This document shows, in pieces, positions 26,543 to 35,229 of a stretch of DNA of 64,000 bases. The position numbers were made by a program, and so were the translations under genes. A model generated the notes under the pieces. The model saw only the letters and a list, made by a program, of their open reading frames with translations. It did not search any database and was not told the origin of the DNA. The stretch is from the NCBI RefSeq assembly GCF_026240635.1, contig NZ_CP110848.1, forward strand, positions 3,491,741-3,555,740, written 5' to 3'. Each line of letters starts with the position of its first letter. Position 1 is the first letter of the stretch. The stretch is from Trichothermofontia sichuanensis B231 (GTDB taxonomy: Bacteria; Cyanobacteriota; Cyanobacteriia; B231).

Positions 26543-27715
26543 CTAGCGGGCAGCGGGGGGGCGGATCAGCACCAGCGGGGTCTGTTCATCGGCATTCCCG
26601 GCTGGGTTGCCGCGCAACGCTGTTTCTAAAAGGGTCAGGTCAGTCCCCTGGCTGGCGGCCAGGACTTTTACTGCCCGGAGATCGTTGACATCAACGATCG
26701 CGGCAGCTAATCCTGTGGTTTGGTAGAGGCGATCGACAACGGCTTGGGGGCGATCGGGTCCCAGGACAATGAACTGATCGTAGGGGGGCAGTGTGCCAGT
26801 GACATCATCAATCAGCCGCGCCTGTTCCCCCGCAAGCTGGTAAAAACCACCGGGTTGGCCGAAGATCTTGGCGATCGCCCCACCAATAAATGCCAGGGCC
26901 ACCCGCCAGGGACCGACTAAATCCACGAGGGACTGCAACCCACACGCCGTCGCCAAACTGGAGGTGGGTAAAAAGTAATAACACAGGCGACGGGCCAGCC
27001 ATCCCGGTTGAATATCACTGGGGTGTCGCCACCGGCCCTGCATAATCGCCAGGGGGGTTTCTCCGATCGTGACGATATCACCCGGTTGGGCATAGGGTTG
27101 CACGTAGCGCTGGACCACGGCCACTGGATCGTCCAAATGGGTCAGCAGGTGGGTACGAATGGGCAAAACGCCCAACTGCTCAACGGATTGCCATTGGGGG
27201 TAAGCTGGGAGTTCTGGGGGAGGCGCCAGGGGCAGCACCACGTGCCGCGATTTGGGAATCCGCCCCTGGGGACCATAGGTGAGGTAGTGGACTTGCACCC
27301 AGGCGGCTTCTAGGGCGCTGAGGTCTTCCCCCCGTATCTCAATCGTTACTTTCAGGCGGGTTGTTTTGCGAATTTTGACAATATAGGCAAACCAATAGCC
27401 GTCGGCACGGGCGGGAGCGTCCTCATGGGCCGGGGTGACGATCGTCTCACAGGTGATCCCGGCAAGGCTGCCGCTGGCGAGTAATTGGGTCGTAGCCCAC
27501 ACTTGCGGCACCATAATTTCCAGGCGACGGGTGCGGTTGACCAATTCCATCTCCCCCACCCAGACGCGATGACCGGGCGTCGCGATCGTTTCTTGCCAGT
27601 GCCCCAGCGTTAGCTCCAGATCATTGCCGGGACGCCGGCGGTATTGAAGCTCAAAGGCCAGTAGCCCTAAGCCAATCAGGACCAGCACCCCTATCCCTAT
27701 ATTGATAAACACCAT
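26543..27715 (-). CDS. Membrane-anchored unknown, possibly CofE-like fold
   Basis: A 390-residue protein with one N-terminal membrane segment (about 4-23) and a soluble remainder. The C-terminal half has conserved-looking blocks: GDIVTIGETPLAIMQGRWRH, SSLATACGLQSLVDLVG, DDVTGTLPPYDQFIVLGP and AAIVDVNDLRAVKVLAAS. I recall cyanobacterial proteins with these blocks being labelled F420-0:gamma-glutamyl ligase-like, but the assignment is from memory, and cyanobacteria with a membrane-bound form would not obviously make F420. Treat the function as unknown. The middle (about 60-150) is beta-rich with no motif. Confidence 0.55.
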   Translation of the reverse strand: MVFINIGIGVLVLIGLGLLAFELQYRRRPGNDLELTLGHWQETIATPGHRVWVGEMELVNRTRRLEIMVPQVWATTQLLASGSLAGITCETIVTPAHEDAPARADGYWFAYIVKIRKTTRLKVTIEIRGEDLSALEAAWVQVHYLTYGPQGRIPKSRHVVLPLAPPPELPAYPQWQSVEQLGVLPIRTHLLTHLDDPVAVVQRYVQPYAQPGDIVTIGETPLAIMQGRWRHPSDIQPGWLARRLCYYFLPTSSLATACGLQSLVDLVGPWRVALAFIGGAIAKIFGQPGGFYQLAGEQARLIDDVTGTLPPYDQFIVLGPDRPQAVVDRLYQTTGLAAAIVDVNDLRAVKVLAASQGTDLTLLETALRGNPAGNADEQTPLVLIRPPAAR

Positions 27716-27902
27716 ACCGTTGCCCTATCCCTTAAAATGATGCTGCTAAAACGATGCTGAGCTTTGATAGTTGACTAGCGTTGAACAACCCACGACCCAC
27801 CCGCACCTGCATTCCACCCGCACCTGCATTGAGGATAATAACTCAAAGCCTTCCCCTCACCCCAGTCTGCTGGCTAAGCCTTTAGGGCCTCCAAGAAACT
27901 GT

Positions 27903-28058
27903 CTGTTTGACTGACAAATCTTTGCCCCTCATCCCTAAATCCCTTCTCCTACTAGGGGCGAAGGGACTTGAAACCCGAACCTCCGGTTCGATGAGCACCT
28001 CGCCTGCTCTGGGAGAGAGGTTGGGGTAAGGGCCGTTCGCGTTTTGTCAGTCAATCAA
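27903..28058 (-). repeat. Family D MITE-like element, copy 1
   Basis: Starts CTGTTTGACTGACAAA and ends TTTTGTCAGTCAATCAA, which are inverted repeats. It aligns in inverse orientation with 33064-33217 (154 bp) over both ends and in the CCTAAATCCCTTCTCC block. The flanks AAGAAACTGT and AGGGAACTGT agree at 8 of 10 positions. It occupies the middle of the 450-bp spacer before the Rieske gene. Confidence 0.72.
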
Positions 28059-28165
28059 GGGAACTGTAGTATTCTTGGCTAGAATCTGCCTAATCACAGG
28101 GTTCGCCAACCCCTCAATGGGCAAACTCCCCTCGATAACTGGGAAAGAAACGTGAGATCGCTACT

Positions 28166-29314
28166 ATGCCAGAGGACGCTTTACAGGTTACGACTGACCC
28201 GACGATCGCTGACGGGGCAGCTCCTCCCCCCGATGGTCAGGCGCAGCCAACCCGACCACACTCTAACTTCCCAGTTCCCCTCCGACAATTAGGCATTAAT
28301 CCCAACCATTGGTATGTGGTGGCCCAAAGTACGGAAGTCACCACGGCTCCGCTCAGTTGTCACCTCTGGGAAACCCCGATCGTGCTTTACCGCGATCGCC
28401 AGGGCCAAATTCAGGCCCTTGAAGACCGCTGTCCCCACCGTCAGGTGAAACTCAGTCATGGGGTGGTTGTGGGAGATGCGATTGAATGCGCCTACCACGG
28501 TTGGCAATTCAACCGGGAGGGGGCCTGTATCCATGTGCCCTACCTGGCCGAAAATCAGCAACTGCCCCCCTGTCGGATTCGCCATTTCCCTGTGCGGGAG
28601 CAGGATGGCTTTATCTGGTTGTTCCCCGGTGCAGTTGCCCTAGCAGACACCACGCCATTGCTCGGCGTTCCCGAATGGGATCATTTGAACTACATTGGTT
28701 CCGTGGCGGTGATTGACTGTCAGGCCCACTTTTCCTTCCTGATTGAAAACCTGATGGATATGTACCACGGCCATTTACATGAGAACTATCAGGCATGGGC
28801 ATCAGCCAAGTTAGAGCACATTGAGACCAGCGATCGCCACGTTCATGCTCACTACCAGGCCCAAAGTTATTACCGCATTGATAAAATCTGGTCCGTGTCG
28901 CAGCTTTTTTTCCCTGCCCTGCGTCGTCTGCACCCCGAACCCCTAGATGTTTGGTATCTTTATCCCCACTGGACCTCCACCCTGGGTCAGGATTTTAAGA
29001 TTTATTGCCTCTTCTGTCCGGTCTCCCCGACCCGTACCCGTGCCTATCTGGTGCACTTCACCTCGCTTCATGCCTTCCCCCGTCTACATCAACTCCCGAT
29101 CGCGGTGCGTCGGTTTTTCAAAACTAGCCTATCGGGCACGGCTAGAGGGCTTTTAGAAGGATTGATTCGCCAGGACGTGTTGATGATCGAGGAAGAACAG
29201 CAAGCGATCGAGCGGGGCAACAGTCCTCGTAATTACGAACTCAATCCGGCGCTGTTACAGGTGCAGCGGCTGATTCAACGGCAGGCCACTGGGACAACGG
29301 GGGAAGGGGAATGA
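28166..29314 (+). CDS. Rieske non-heme iron oxygenase
   Basis: A 382-residue oxygenase of the pheophorbide a oxygenase / chlorophyllide a oxygenase-like group. The Rieske cluster ligands are C89-P-H91 and C108-x2-H111. The mononuclear iron site follows in ENLMDMYHGHLHENY (D198, H201, H205). The C-terminal hydrophobic region seen in plastid PaO/Tic55 relatives is not obvious, so it may be soluble. Candidate roles in cyanobacteria include chlorophyll breakdown or aromatic ring oxidation; the neighbours do not settle it. The start is the ATG at 28166. Confidence 0.85.
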   Translation: MPEDALQVTTDPTIADGAAPPPDGQAQPTRPHSNFPVPLRQLGINPNHWYVVAQSTEVTTAPLSCHLWETPIVLYRDRQGQIQALEDRCPHRQVKLSHGVVVGDAIECAYHGWQFNREGACIHVPYLAENQQLPPCRIRHFPVREQDGFIWLFPGAVALADTTPLLGVPEWDHLNYIGSVAVIDCQAHFSFLIENLMDMYHGHLHENYQAWASAKLEHIETSDRHVHAHYQAQSYYRIDKIWSVSQLFFPALRRLHPEPLDVWYLYPHWTSTLGQDFKIYCLFCPVSPTRTRAYLVHFTSLHAFPRLHQLPIAVRRFFKTSLSGTARGLLEGLIRQDVLMIEEEQQAIERGNSPRNYELNPALLQVQRLIQRQATGTTGEGE

Positions 29315-29366
29315 GTGGATGGAGATTGAGTTGACCGACGGGAGCATCTCAGCTGGGCAAGATGCA

Positions 29367-29490
29367 GCCCTCATCCCCCAACCCCTTCTCCCCACTTGGG
29401 AGAAGGGGAGCCGGATTTTCAAGTCCCTCTCCTAGAGCGGGAGAGGGACTTAGGGTGAGGGCCGCACAAGTGAGGTGCACCCTGACCCAC
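29367..29490. repeat. Family C interior block
   Basis: The spacer between the Rieske gene and hsp20 (29315-29734) contains the CATCCCCCAACCCC block, GGGGAGCCGGATTTTCAAGT, the CTCTCCTAGAGCGGGAGAG hairpin and GGGTGAGGGCCGCAC, in the order seen in family C copies, but neither terminal repeat. A GGTGCACC palindrome follows. The rest of the spacer holds the hsp20 promoter region. Confidence 0.5.
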
Positions 29491-29734
29491 AGCGTCAGGA
29501 TCAGCGGTCAATGGCATTGGAGAAGGGCCATTGTTGCTGTCCGGTAAGGAGATCGGAACCTGACTTGTCCAGAAAACCGTCCTTCCTGGCTTGGTTGCTG
29601 GTGATAGGATGAAGATGTCAGGAGCAAGGAACCGACTCAACATCGCAATTTGAATGCCTGACAGTGTTCCAGCAAAACTAAGCAACCCACACAAGCTACA
29701 AGCTAGGTCTAGCTAAATCCAGGAGGTTTAATCT

Positions 29735-30175
29735 ATGGCACTTGTTCGTTGGGAACCTTTCCGGGAAATTGAAACGCTGCAACGGCAAATGAATCGGCTG
29801 TTTGACGAACTGGCACCAGCGACGCGAGAAATGCGCGATGGAATTGCCTTTGTCCCCTCAGCCGAACTGGAAGAAACCCCTGAAGCCATCCATCTGAGAC
29901 TGGAAATTCCGGGTATGGATGCGAAGGACCTGGATGTGCAAGTTTCGGCAGACTCAGTTTCCATCGCTGGGGAACGCAAGTCTGAAACGAAGACCGAAGA
30001 AAAAGGGATGACGCGTACTGAATTCCGCTATGGCAAGTTCCAACGGGTTATTCCTTTGCCTGCCCGGATCCAAAATACCAACGTTCAGGCTGAATACAAG
30101 GATGGCATTCTCTCGCTGACCCTACCGAAGTTGGAAGAAGAGAAAAACAAGGTTGTGAAGGTCAACCTCAGCTAA
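29735..30175 (+). CDS. hspA: Small heat shock protein, Hsp20 family
   Basis: A 146-residue alpha-crystallin-type holdase. It has an N-terminal arm with the typical start LVRWEPFREIETLQRQMNRLF, the alpha-crystallin domain (about 45-135) and a C-terminal tail. Cyanobacterial HspA binds unfolding proteins and thylakoid membranes at high temperature. A strong AGGAGG lies 8 bases before the ATG. A 5-bp hairpin (AGCTA...TAGCT) lies just before the Shine-Dalgarno; it does not cover it, so an RNA-thermometer role is only a possibility. No CIRCE element is visible. An intrinsic terminator follows at 30216. Confidence 0.93.
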   Translation: MALVRWEPFREIETLQRQMNRLFDELAPATREMRDGIAFVPSAELEETPEAIHLRLEIPGMDAKDLDVQVSADSVSIAGERKSETKTEEKGMTRTEFRYGKFQRVIPLPARIQNTNVQAEYKDGILSLTLPKLEEEKNKVVKVNLS

Positions 30176-30215
30176 GGTGAATTTGCGATCGCAAGGCGAT
30201 CGCGCTCAAGCTAGA

Positions 30216-30265
30216 GGGTCGGTCCCAGGCAGTCCTTTGTCCTGATCTACCGACCCGATTTTTTT
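30216..30265 (+). terminator. Intrinsic terminator of hsp20
   Basis: The 8-bp stem GGGTCGGT (30216-30223) pairs with ACCGACCC (30249-30256) around a 25-base loop that may fold further. Seven T bases follow at 30259-30265. It lies 41 bp after the hsp20 stop codon and separates it from the next gene's promoter. Confidence 0.75.
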
Positions 30266-30350
30266 CGGATTGAGTACTGCTTGAGTTCGGCGACAACAGC
30301 CTGTTGACCTCTGTTGACACCATGTTTTTCAATAACTAGGAGTAATATTA

Positions 30351-31121
30351 ATGACCTCTGCCTTTGCCAACCCTCCAGAAAAGTGCGTCTCTGCGGCTTT
30401 TAAGGATGAGAAAAAGCTGCATGATGCGATCGAGCGTTTACTCAATCGGGGTGTTCCCAAAGAACGAATTTCTATCATTGGGCGTAACTTTCAGTCAGAG
30501 GCTCGGATCACCGGTTTTCTGACCCATAAGGAGATGATCCTTGATGGGGTGGCCACTGGGGCTATCTATGGTTCCCTCTTTGGTTCAGTCTTGAGCCTGC
30601 TGACGGGGGTGGGTGTCCTCTTTATCCCCTTTTTGGGAGCTGTTGTGGCAGCAGGTCCCCTAGGGACGGCCCTCTTAGGTGCGACCAGTGGGGCCTTATA
30701 TGGTGCGCTAGGGGCAGGTTTAGGATCGGCGTTGATGTCACTAGGAATGCCACAGGAAAAGGCTGCTATTTACCAGACACGAGTCCAGGCGGGTGAATTT
30801 TTGTTAGCTGTCGAAGTGCCCGCGGATAAGGCAGGGGAAACTTTCCTGCTATTACAAAGTGCCGGTGGTGAGGAAGCTGCCATCACTGATATGCAAATTC
30901 CCAGCCAGCCAGAAGGCGAACTCACGACCCGCGATCAGTTGTCCCCTGAAATTAAGGCTGACCTGTCAGAAGAAGCTCAGCAAGCTTTTATGGAAAGCTA
31001 CAATCAAAACCTGAGTCAATCCCAGGAGAAAACCAATGCCCTGATCCAAGCTTGGGAGCACATTAAACGCCTGTTCGATCGTGATGAAAAAGGGATTTTT
31101 TCCAAGCGTAAATCACAATAA
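30351..31121 (+). CDS. Glycine-zipper membrane protein, stress-related unknown
   Basis: A 256-residue protein. An N-terminal alpha/beta unit (about 10-50; CVSAAFKDEKKLHDAIERLLNRG resembles general-stress-protein-type domains) is followed by a long small-residue stretch rich in Gly/Ala (about 65-130) with GxxxG spacing, typical of glycine-zipper membrane insertion. A second alpha/beta unit and a charged C-terminal tail complete it. AGGAG precedes the ATG at 30351. It stands between hsp20 and dnaJ, so a membrane-stress role is plausible, but this is inferred from context only. No enzyme motif is seen. Confidence 0.65.
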   Translation: MTSAFANPPEKCVSAAFKDEKKLHDAIERLLNRGVPKERISIIGRNFQSEARITGFLTHKEMILDGVATGAIYGSLFGSVLSLLTGVGVLFIPFLGAVVAAGPLGTALLGATSGALYGALGAGLGSALMSLGMPQEKAAIYQTRVQAGEFLLAVEVPADKAGETFLLLQSAGGEEAAITDMQIPSQPEGELTTRDQLSPEIKADLSEEAQQAFMESYNQNLSQSQEKTNALIQAWEHIKRLFDRDEKGIFSKRKSQ

Positions 31122-31271
31122 CCATCAGACAGGTGTCAACAGATCTGTTGCTAGTGGATGCGGTAGCGTACACAGTGAAAGTCGGTAGGATCACCATCCT
31201 GGCTGAGATCATGACAGCCAGGATGCCTACTCTGATAGTACGATCGCTAGTAATGAATCATCTGCACCTGA

Positions 31272-31384
31272 GTTGATACAATTGCCTGATCGATGAATGC
31301 TTAGATACGCGGACGTTACCAGAGGAACAGGGTCGGATGTTAGTTGTTGATACAACCATCTGATCAATGAATGCTTGAATACGC
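31272..31384 (+). repeat. Imperfect 39-bp direct repeat upstream of dnaJ
   Basis: Two 39-bp units at 31272-31310 and 31346-31384 share 32 positions (both start GTTGATACAA and end with ATACGC). A third partial unit (TTATCAATGAG) lies just after. They fill the leader of the dnaJ gene and end about 40 bp before its start codon. They could be a regulatory array or a decayed duplication. Confidence 0.6.
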
Positions 31385-31422
31385 CATCTTATCAATGAGT
31401 TAATCACTCAAGGGAGGTCGCG

Positions 31423-32418
31423 ATGGCTGCAACTGACTTTAGGGACTACTACGAAATTTTAGGGGTGAGTAAGAACGCCACGCCGGAGGAAATCAAAAAA
31501 AATTACCGGCGCTTAGCCCGTAAGTATCACCCCGATCTTAATCCGGGTGATAAAACGGCGGAAGCCCGTTTTAAGGAAATCAATGAAGCCCATGAGGTAC
31601 TCTCCGACCCGGAAAAACGTCGGAAGTACGATCAGTTTGGTCAGTATTGGAAGCAGGTCGCAGCCGGTACGCCCCCACCCGGCGGCCCTGGCTTTGAGGG
31701 CATGGATTTTGGCCAGTACGGTAGCTTTGATGACTTTATCAACGAGTTACTGGGGCGCTTTAGTCGGGGCGGCGGTTCTGGACGCCGGGTCTATACCTAC
31801 CGGACCACAACCGGGCCAGAGGGCTTCCGCGAATATGTGGACTTTGGCGAAGATCCCTTCAGTCGCTTTACGGAAATGCCCGCCCAGGATACGGAAGCGG
31901 CGATCGCTCTCACCCTGTCCGAAGCCTTTCACGGTACCCAGAAGCGCCTCCAAATTGGCGACGAGACGGTGACGGTGCGGATTCCGCCCGGTGCTAAATC
32001 CGGTAGCCGAATCCGAGTCAAGGGTAAGGGGCAAATCAGTCCCTTCAGTCAAATGCGGGGTGATTTGTACCTGACAATTGAGCTACTGCCCCATCCCTTC
32101 TATCGATTTGACGGCGATAATCTCATCTGCGACCTTCCCATCAGCCCGGAAGAAGCCGTACTGGGTGCCCAGGCTGTTGTCCCCACCCCCGATGGTAAAG
32201 TCACCCTGACCATCCCTGCTGGGGTTGATTCAGGCCAAACCCTGAGGCTACGGGGTAAGGGCTGGCGTGATCCCAAGGGTAACCGGACGGATCTGTTAGT
32301 CCGCCTGAAAATTGTGACACCCAAAGCGCCCACCGCTGCAGAAAAAGAATGCTACGAAAAATTGCGGCAGGTCAGTCATTTTAATCCCCGAAAAGCCCTT
32401 GCGGAGGTACACCTATGA
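31423..32418 (+). CDS. cbpA: DnaJ/CbpA-type co-chaperone
   Basis: A 331-residue Hsp40. The J domain (about 8-72) has the HPD motif at 36-38. A Gly/Phe-rich linker (about 82-130) leads to two C-terminal substrate-binding subdomains (about 150-325), with no Cys-rich zinc finger, so it is a type II, CbpA/DnaJ2-like protein. It stimulates DnaK's ATPase and binds unfolded clients. The ATG at 31423 has GGGAGG 7 bases upstream. Its stop overlaps the start of a CbpM-like gene by 4 bases (ATGA), as in the cbpAM operon of Escherichia coli. Confidence 0.9.
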   Translation: MAATDFRDYYEILGVSKNATPEEIKKNYRRLARKYHPDLNPGDKTAEARFKEINEAHEVLSDPEKRRKYDQFGQYWKQVAAGTPPPGGPGFEGMDFGQYGSFDDFINELLGRFSRGGGSGRRVYTYRTTTGPEGFREYVDFGEDPFSRFTEMPAQDTEAAIALTLSEAFHGTQKRLQIGDETVTVRIPPGAKSGSRIRVKGKGQISPFSQMRGDLYLTIELLPHPFYRFDGDNLICDLPISPEEAVLGAQAVVPTPDGKVTLTIPAGVDSGQTLRLRGKGWRDPKGNRTDLLVRLKIVTPKAPTAAEKECYEKLRQVSHFNPRKALAEVHL

Positions 32419-32717
32419 CCACTGGTTTAGGACTGTCTCAAATTGTCTGGTCCGAGACGGGCGATCGCCTCTACAGTTTTGAGCAGGCGGCCTACTTTAC
32501 CCAAACCTCCGTCCCGCTACTGGAGCGGTTTGTTGTCCTGGGTATTCTCGAACCCACGGGGATTATGCTGCGCCGCCAGGATCTCATCCGGGTGGTACAA
32601 ATTCAGCGCCTGCGTCGCGACCTGGGACTCAACCTCGTAGGCGCAGCCATTGTCCTGGATATGGCCACCGAAATGGCTCAACTCAAAGCACAACTGCGAG
32701 CGTATCAAAAGATCTGA
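32415..32717 (+). CDS. CbpM-like chaperone modulator
   Basis: A 100-residue protein with a MerR-like helix-turn-helix layout ([28 protein letters not shown]) and a C-terminal helix. The start overlaps the dnaJ/cbpA stop by 4 bases, so the two genes are translationally coupled. In Escherichia coli CbpM binds the J domain of CbpA and blocks it; the same partnership is inferred here from position and size. DNA binding is not excluded. Confidence 0.75.
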   Translation: MTTGLGLSQIVWSETGDRLYSFEQAAYFTQTSVPLLERFVVLGILEPTGIMLRRQDLIRVVQIQRLRRDLGLNLVGAAIVLDMATEMAQLKAQLRAYQKI

Positions 32718-32801
32718 AAAAAGCTCGGAAAAATGAGATCGGAAAAATCTAGGTAATTGCGATCGCCGATGCGATCGATAAGCTTTAGGTATCAGGATGA
32801 T

Positions 32802-33038
32802 ATGATCACTGAAATCGCCAAAAGCTTAGTTACGATCGGCCTAATCTTTTTGCTCGTGGGTGGTCTATTCTGGCTCAGTGCCAGTACACTGAGATCGTTT
32901 CCCATTGGCCGGCTACCCGGAGATATTCTCATACAAAAAGAAAACTTTACAGTATATTTTCCATTGACCACCGGCCTTCTCTTAAGTTTGGTTTTAAGTG
33001 CTGTTCTCTGGCTTGTTCAGTGGCTGACGGATCGCTAA
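32802..33038 (+). CDS. DUF2905-type small membrane protein
   Basis: A 78-residue protein with two predicted membrane helices (about 8-28 and 50-72) joined by a conserved-looking loop with GRLPGDI, the hallmark of DUF2905 proteins. AGGA precedes the ATG at 32802 closely. A longer frame to 32757 is open, but the added residues do not belong to the family. Function is unknown. It lies 84 bp after the cbpM-like gene on the same strand. Confidence 0.75.
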   Translation: MITEIAKSLVTIGLIFLLVGGLFWLSASTLRSFPIGRLPGDILIQKENFTVYFPLTTGLLLSLVLSAVLWLVQWLTDR

Positions 33039-33063
33039 TTAAGCCCAATCAATCGCAGCTAGG

Positions 33064-33217
33064 CTGATTGGCTGACAAAACTCGGACTACCCTCACGCCA
33101 ACCCCTTTCCCAGAGCGGCAGAGGTGCTCGCGAGCCAGGGTTCGGGGTTCAAGTCCCTTCGCCCCTAGTGGGAGAAGGGATTTAGGGATGAGAGGCAAAA
33201 ATTTGTCCGTCATCCAG
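33064..33217 (+). repeat. Family D MITE-like element, copy 2
   Basis: A 154-bp element beginning CTGATTGGCTGACAAAA; its far end on the other strand reads CTGGATGACGGACAAAT. The perfect 10-bp sequence CGCAGCTAGG flanks it at 33054-33063 and 33218-33227, the best evidence for transposition of this family. It sits between the DUF2905 gene and the psiE-like gene. Confidence 0.78.
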
Positions 33218-33265
33218 CGCAGCTAGGTCAAGTTAAAAACTTAAGACTATTAACTTGATGGCCCT

Positions 33266-33733
33266 ATGATGCAACCTCCCACTCAAGATGGTGTCTGGAA
33301 ATCCTGGTTCTATAGGGTAACGATCGTTCGCAACCTGGAAATCTTTCAGAATTTTATCATCGTTGCCCTATGTATTGGCATCTTTTGCGTTATGTTGATT
33401 CGGCTCGGTGAGATGTTTTTGTCGCTACTAGAGCCAATCAATTTTCAAATTATCACATCAGACATACTATTTGTCCTTATCCTGGTGGAGATTTTCCGTC
33501 TGCTGATTGTTTATCTAGAGGAACAGCGGATCTCGATCGGGGCAGCTGTTGAAGTTTCTCTGGTGTCTGCCTTGCGGGAAGTGATCATGGGAGGGGTTCT
33601 GGATATTCCCCTCGATCGTCTATTCGGGGTATGTCTATTTCTGTCCGTTTTAGGAGGGCTATTATTTTTACGGGTTTTAATGTTGCAGCGATTCGATAGA
33701 ATTAATAAACAGTCTCGCATGAGAGAATTCTGA
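33266..33733 (+). CDS. PsiE-family membrane protein
   Basis: A 155-residue protein with four hydrophobic segments (about 27-48, 66-83, 103-118, 122-140) and the family pattern with EIFRLLIVYLEE, matching the phosphate-starvation-inducible PsiE family. The biochemical role of PsiE is not known. No Pho box is obvious upstream; a family D element ends 48 bp before its start. It is part of the same-strand run from hsp20 to the PRC-barrel gene. Confidence 0.72.
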   Translation: MMQPPTQDGVWKSWFYRVTIVRNLEIFQNFIIVALCIGIFCVMLIRLGEMFLSLLEPINFQIITSDILFVLILVEIFRLLIVYLEEQRISIGAAVEVSLVSALREVIMGGVLDIPLDRLFGVCLFLSVLGGLLFLRVLMLQRFDRINKQSRMREF

Positions 33734-33736
33734 GAA

Positions 33737-33795
33737 ATCAACCTGGCAACCCTCATCCCCCAACCCCTTCTCGCAAGGTGGGAGAAGGAGGACAA
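33737..33795. repeat. Family C-like fragment
   Basis: Contains CATCCCCCAACCCCTTCTCGC and a short hairpin, without ends. It lies between the psiE-like and PRC-barrel genes. Confidence 0.4.
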
Positions 33796-33900
33796 CTCTC
33801 ACCTTACGCTTTAAACTAAAGAGCTTAGTTGCTTCAGTGTCATATTCTTATTATTTTTCTTTGCGAAACTTGATGGTAAGTCTTTTGGGAGGATTTGATT

Positions 33901-34665
33901 ATGTTTAATCTTGTTCGTCGTAGTCAAATGATTGGCCTAATGGCAATGGATGGTAGTACAGCAACTCGTATAGGTGGCGTTGAAGAGGTGTGGGTAGACG
34001 ATCGCGGTCGGGTGGTTTATTTCACCAGCAATGCGGGTTATACCCCCTTTGAACAGATTGCCACCATTGGGCCAGATGCGGTACTGACCTATTCTAATCT
34101 TGCTCTATCGGCACCCGGTACCCTGCGTCGCCTATACCGGATGGCTGTGCAAACCCCCACGATCGCTAGTCCCATTGGTTGGGTAGATGACTTTTTGTTT
34201 GACTGGGAAACAGGCGATATTGTTGCCTATATTTTGGGTGGTGATATTGCAGCACCCTTTGGCGGACGGGCAGTGTTATTCCCAGAAGATGTTGAAGTCA
34301 TTGATGCCGAGGTGCTGATCATCAAGGATGATGCCAGACATCATCTCAAGAGTGAAGCAGAGGGGCTAAAGGGTTTCCTCAGTGAAAAATCACAACAGGT
34401 CAAGAATCTAGTCAAACAAATGGGCGATCGTCTGAAATCATTGGTTTCTCCCCAGGATCAACCTGAAGTGGTGCGAGTCAAAATCAAGGAAATTCATGAT
34501 GAATTGGCTGCCTGTGGACGTCATGATCAGAATGTTCTGCAAGAAGCAACCGAGTTCTTGCAAGACAAATGGGAAGCGGTCCAACACAGCTTGCATCGCA
34601 CCGGGCAACGGATGAAACAGGCAGTAGATGCGGCCTGGAAACAGTTAACCCGACGTGACGACTGA
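33901..34665 (+). CDS. PRC-barrel domain protein
   Basis: A 254-residue protein from the ATG at 33901, which has GGGAGGA 7 bases upstream (a TTG two codons earlier is in frame). Residues about 1-75 and 76-145 are two PRC-barrel-type beta units (GVEEVWVDDRGRVVYF; GWVDDFLFDWETGDIVAYIL). The C-terminal 110 residues are a charged helical tail, possibly coiled coil. PRC barrels occur in photosynthetic reaction centre H subunits and RNA-processing proteins; this double-barrel form is common in cyanobacteria and unassigned. It is the last gene of the stress-type run. Confidence 0.78.
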   Translation: MFNLVRRSQMIGLMAMDGSTATRIGGVEEVWVDDRGRVVYFTSNAGYTPFEQIATIGPDAVLTYSNLALSAPGTLRRLYRMAVQTPTIASPIGWVDDFLFDWETGDIVAYILGGDIAAPFGGRAVLFPEDVEVIDAEVLIIKDDARHHLKSEAEGLKGFLSEKSQQVKNLVKQMGDRLKSLVSPQDQPEVVRVKIKEIHDELAACGRHDQNVLQEATEFLQDKWEAVQHSLHRTGQRMKQAVDAAWKQLTRRDD

Positions 34666-35229
34666 AACGCGATCGTCCCTGCCCCTCAAAATACAGCCTT
34701 TACCTTGGTCATTAACCACCAAATGGAGTTATTGGGGGAATATTCATGTTGCGGTATTTCAATCAATAGCCCGGTTTTGTAGGGTCGGGTTTTGTGACAA
34801 TATTGGGATTCATCCGACCATCTGGCAATAAAACCCGCCCTTTGGGACCTGTGCCTGACCTTACAGGGCGGGTTTGATGAATGGTCGTCACCAGTTTGGG
34901 TAAACCCGTCCCGACAATCTTGGCGTTTCTTCGTGTCCTTCGTGTCTTGGTGGTTCAAAAAAACTAACCCCCTGGACCCCTTGATATCCCTTGATAAACC
35001 CCAATTTTGCAAATTTTAATTTCTTTAAAAACCAAAACTTGAAAAGTGTAAAGAAAAAATTAAAAAGTCTAAAGACGGGAGTCCTCGCGGTTGACGTTAA
35101 TTTACTCAGTACACAGTTAAGGTTTGGAGCTTGATCCTATCGCCAGCTCTCATTCCCTTCGCCCCTTCGCCCAGAGTTTAGGCTAGGGGCACGTAGCACT
35201 CCTAGCCTAAACTCAGGAGAGCCAAACCC
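34666..35229. other. Spacer between PRC-barrel gene and tamB, with C and B relics
   Basis: About 560 bp without a gene. A family C left-end fragment (ACAGCCTTTACCT) is at 34692. A second C fragment (TTACTCAGTACACAGTTAAGG) starts near 35100 and runs to about 35173. It abuts a diverged family B right half at 35174-35223 with a palindrome around GGGGCACGTAGCACTCC and the B end CAGGAGAGCC. The middle part shows nothing I can name. Confidence 0.55.
35174..35223 (+). repeat. Family B relic (right half only)
   Basis: Arms GAGTTTAGGCTAGG and CCTAGCCTAAACTC surround CACGTAGCA and end with CAGGAGAGCC, as in the right half of B. The left half with GGCTCTTCTG is missing and no target duplication is seen, so it is a relic or a relative. 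Confidence 0.5.

Noticed and set aside
29700-29734. RNA thermometer in the hsp20 leader
   Set aside because: The only hairpin seen (AGCTA/TAGCT) lies upstream of the AGGAGG and leaves it free; no U-rich complement to the Shine-Dalgarno was found.
34686-35012. 108-residue minus-strand frame in the spacer before tamB
   Set aside because: It crosses a family C fragment and AT-rich sequence, and its product has no protein-like pattern.
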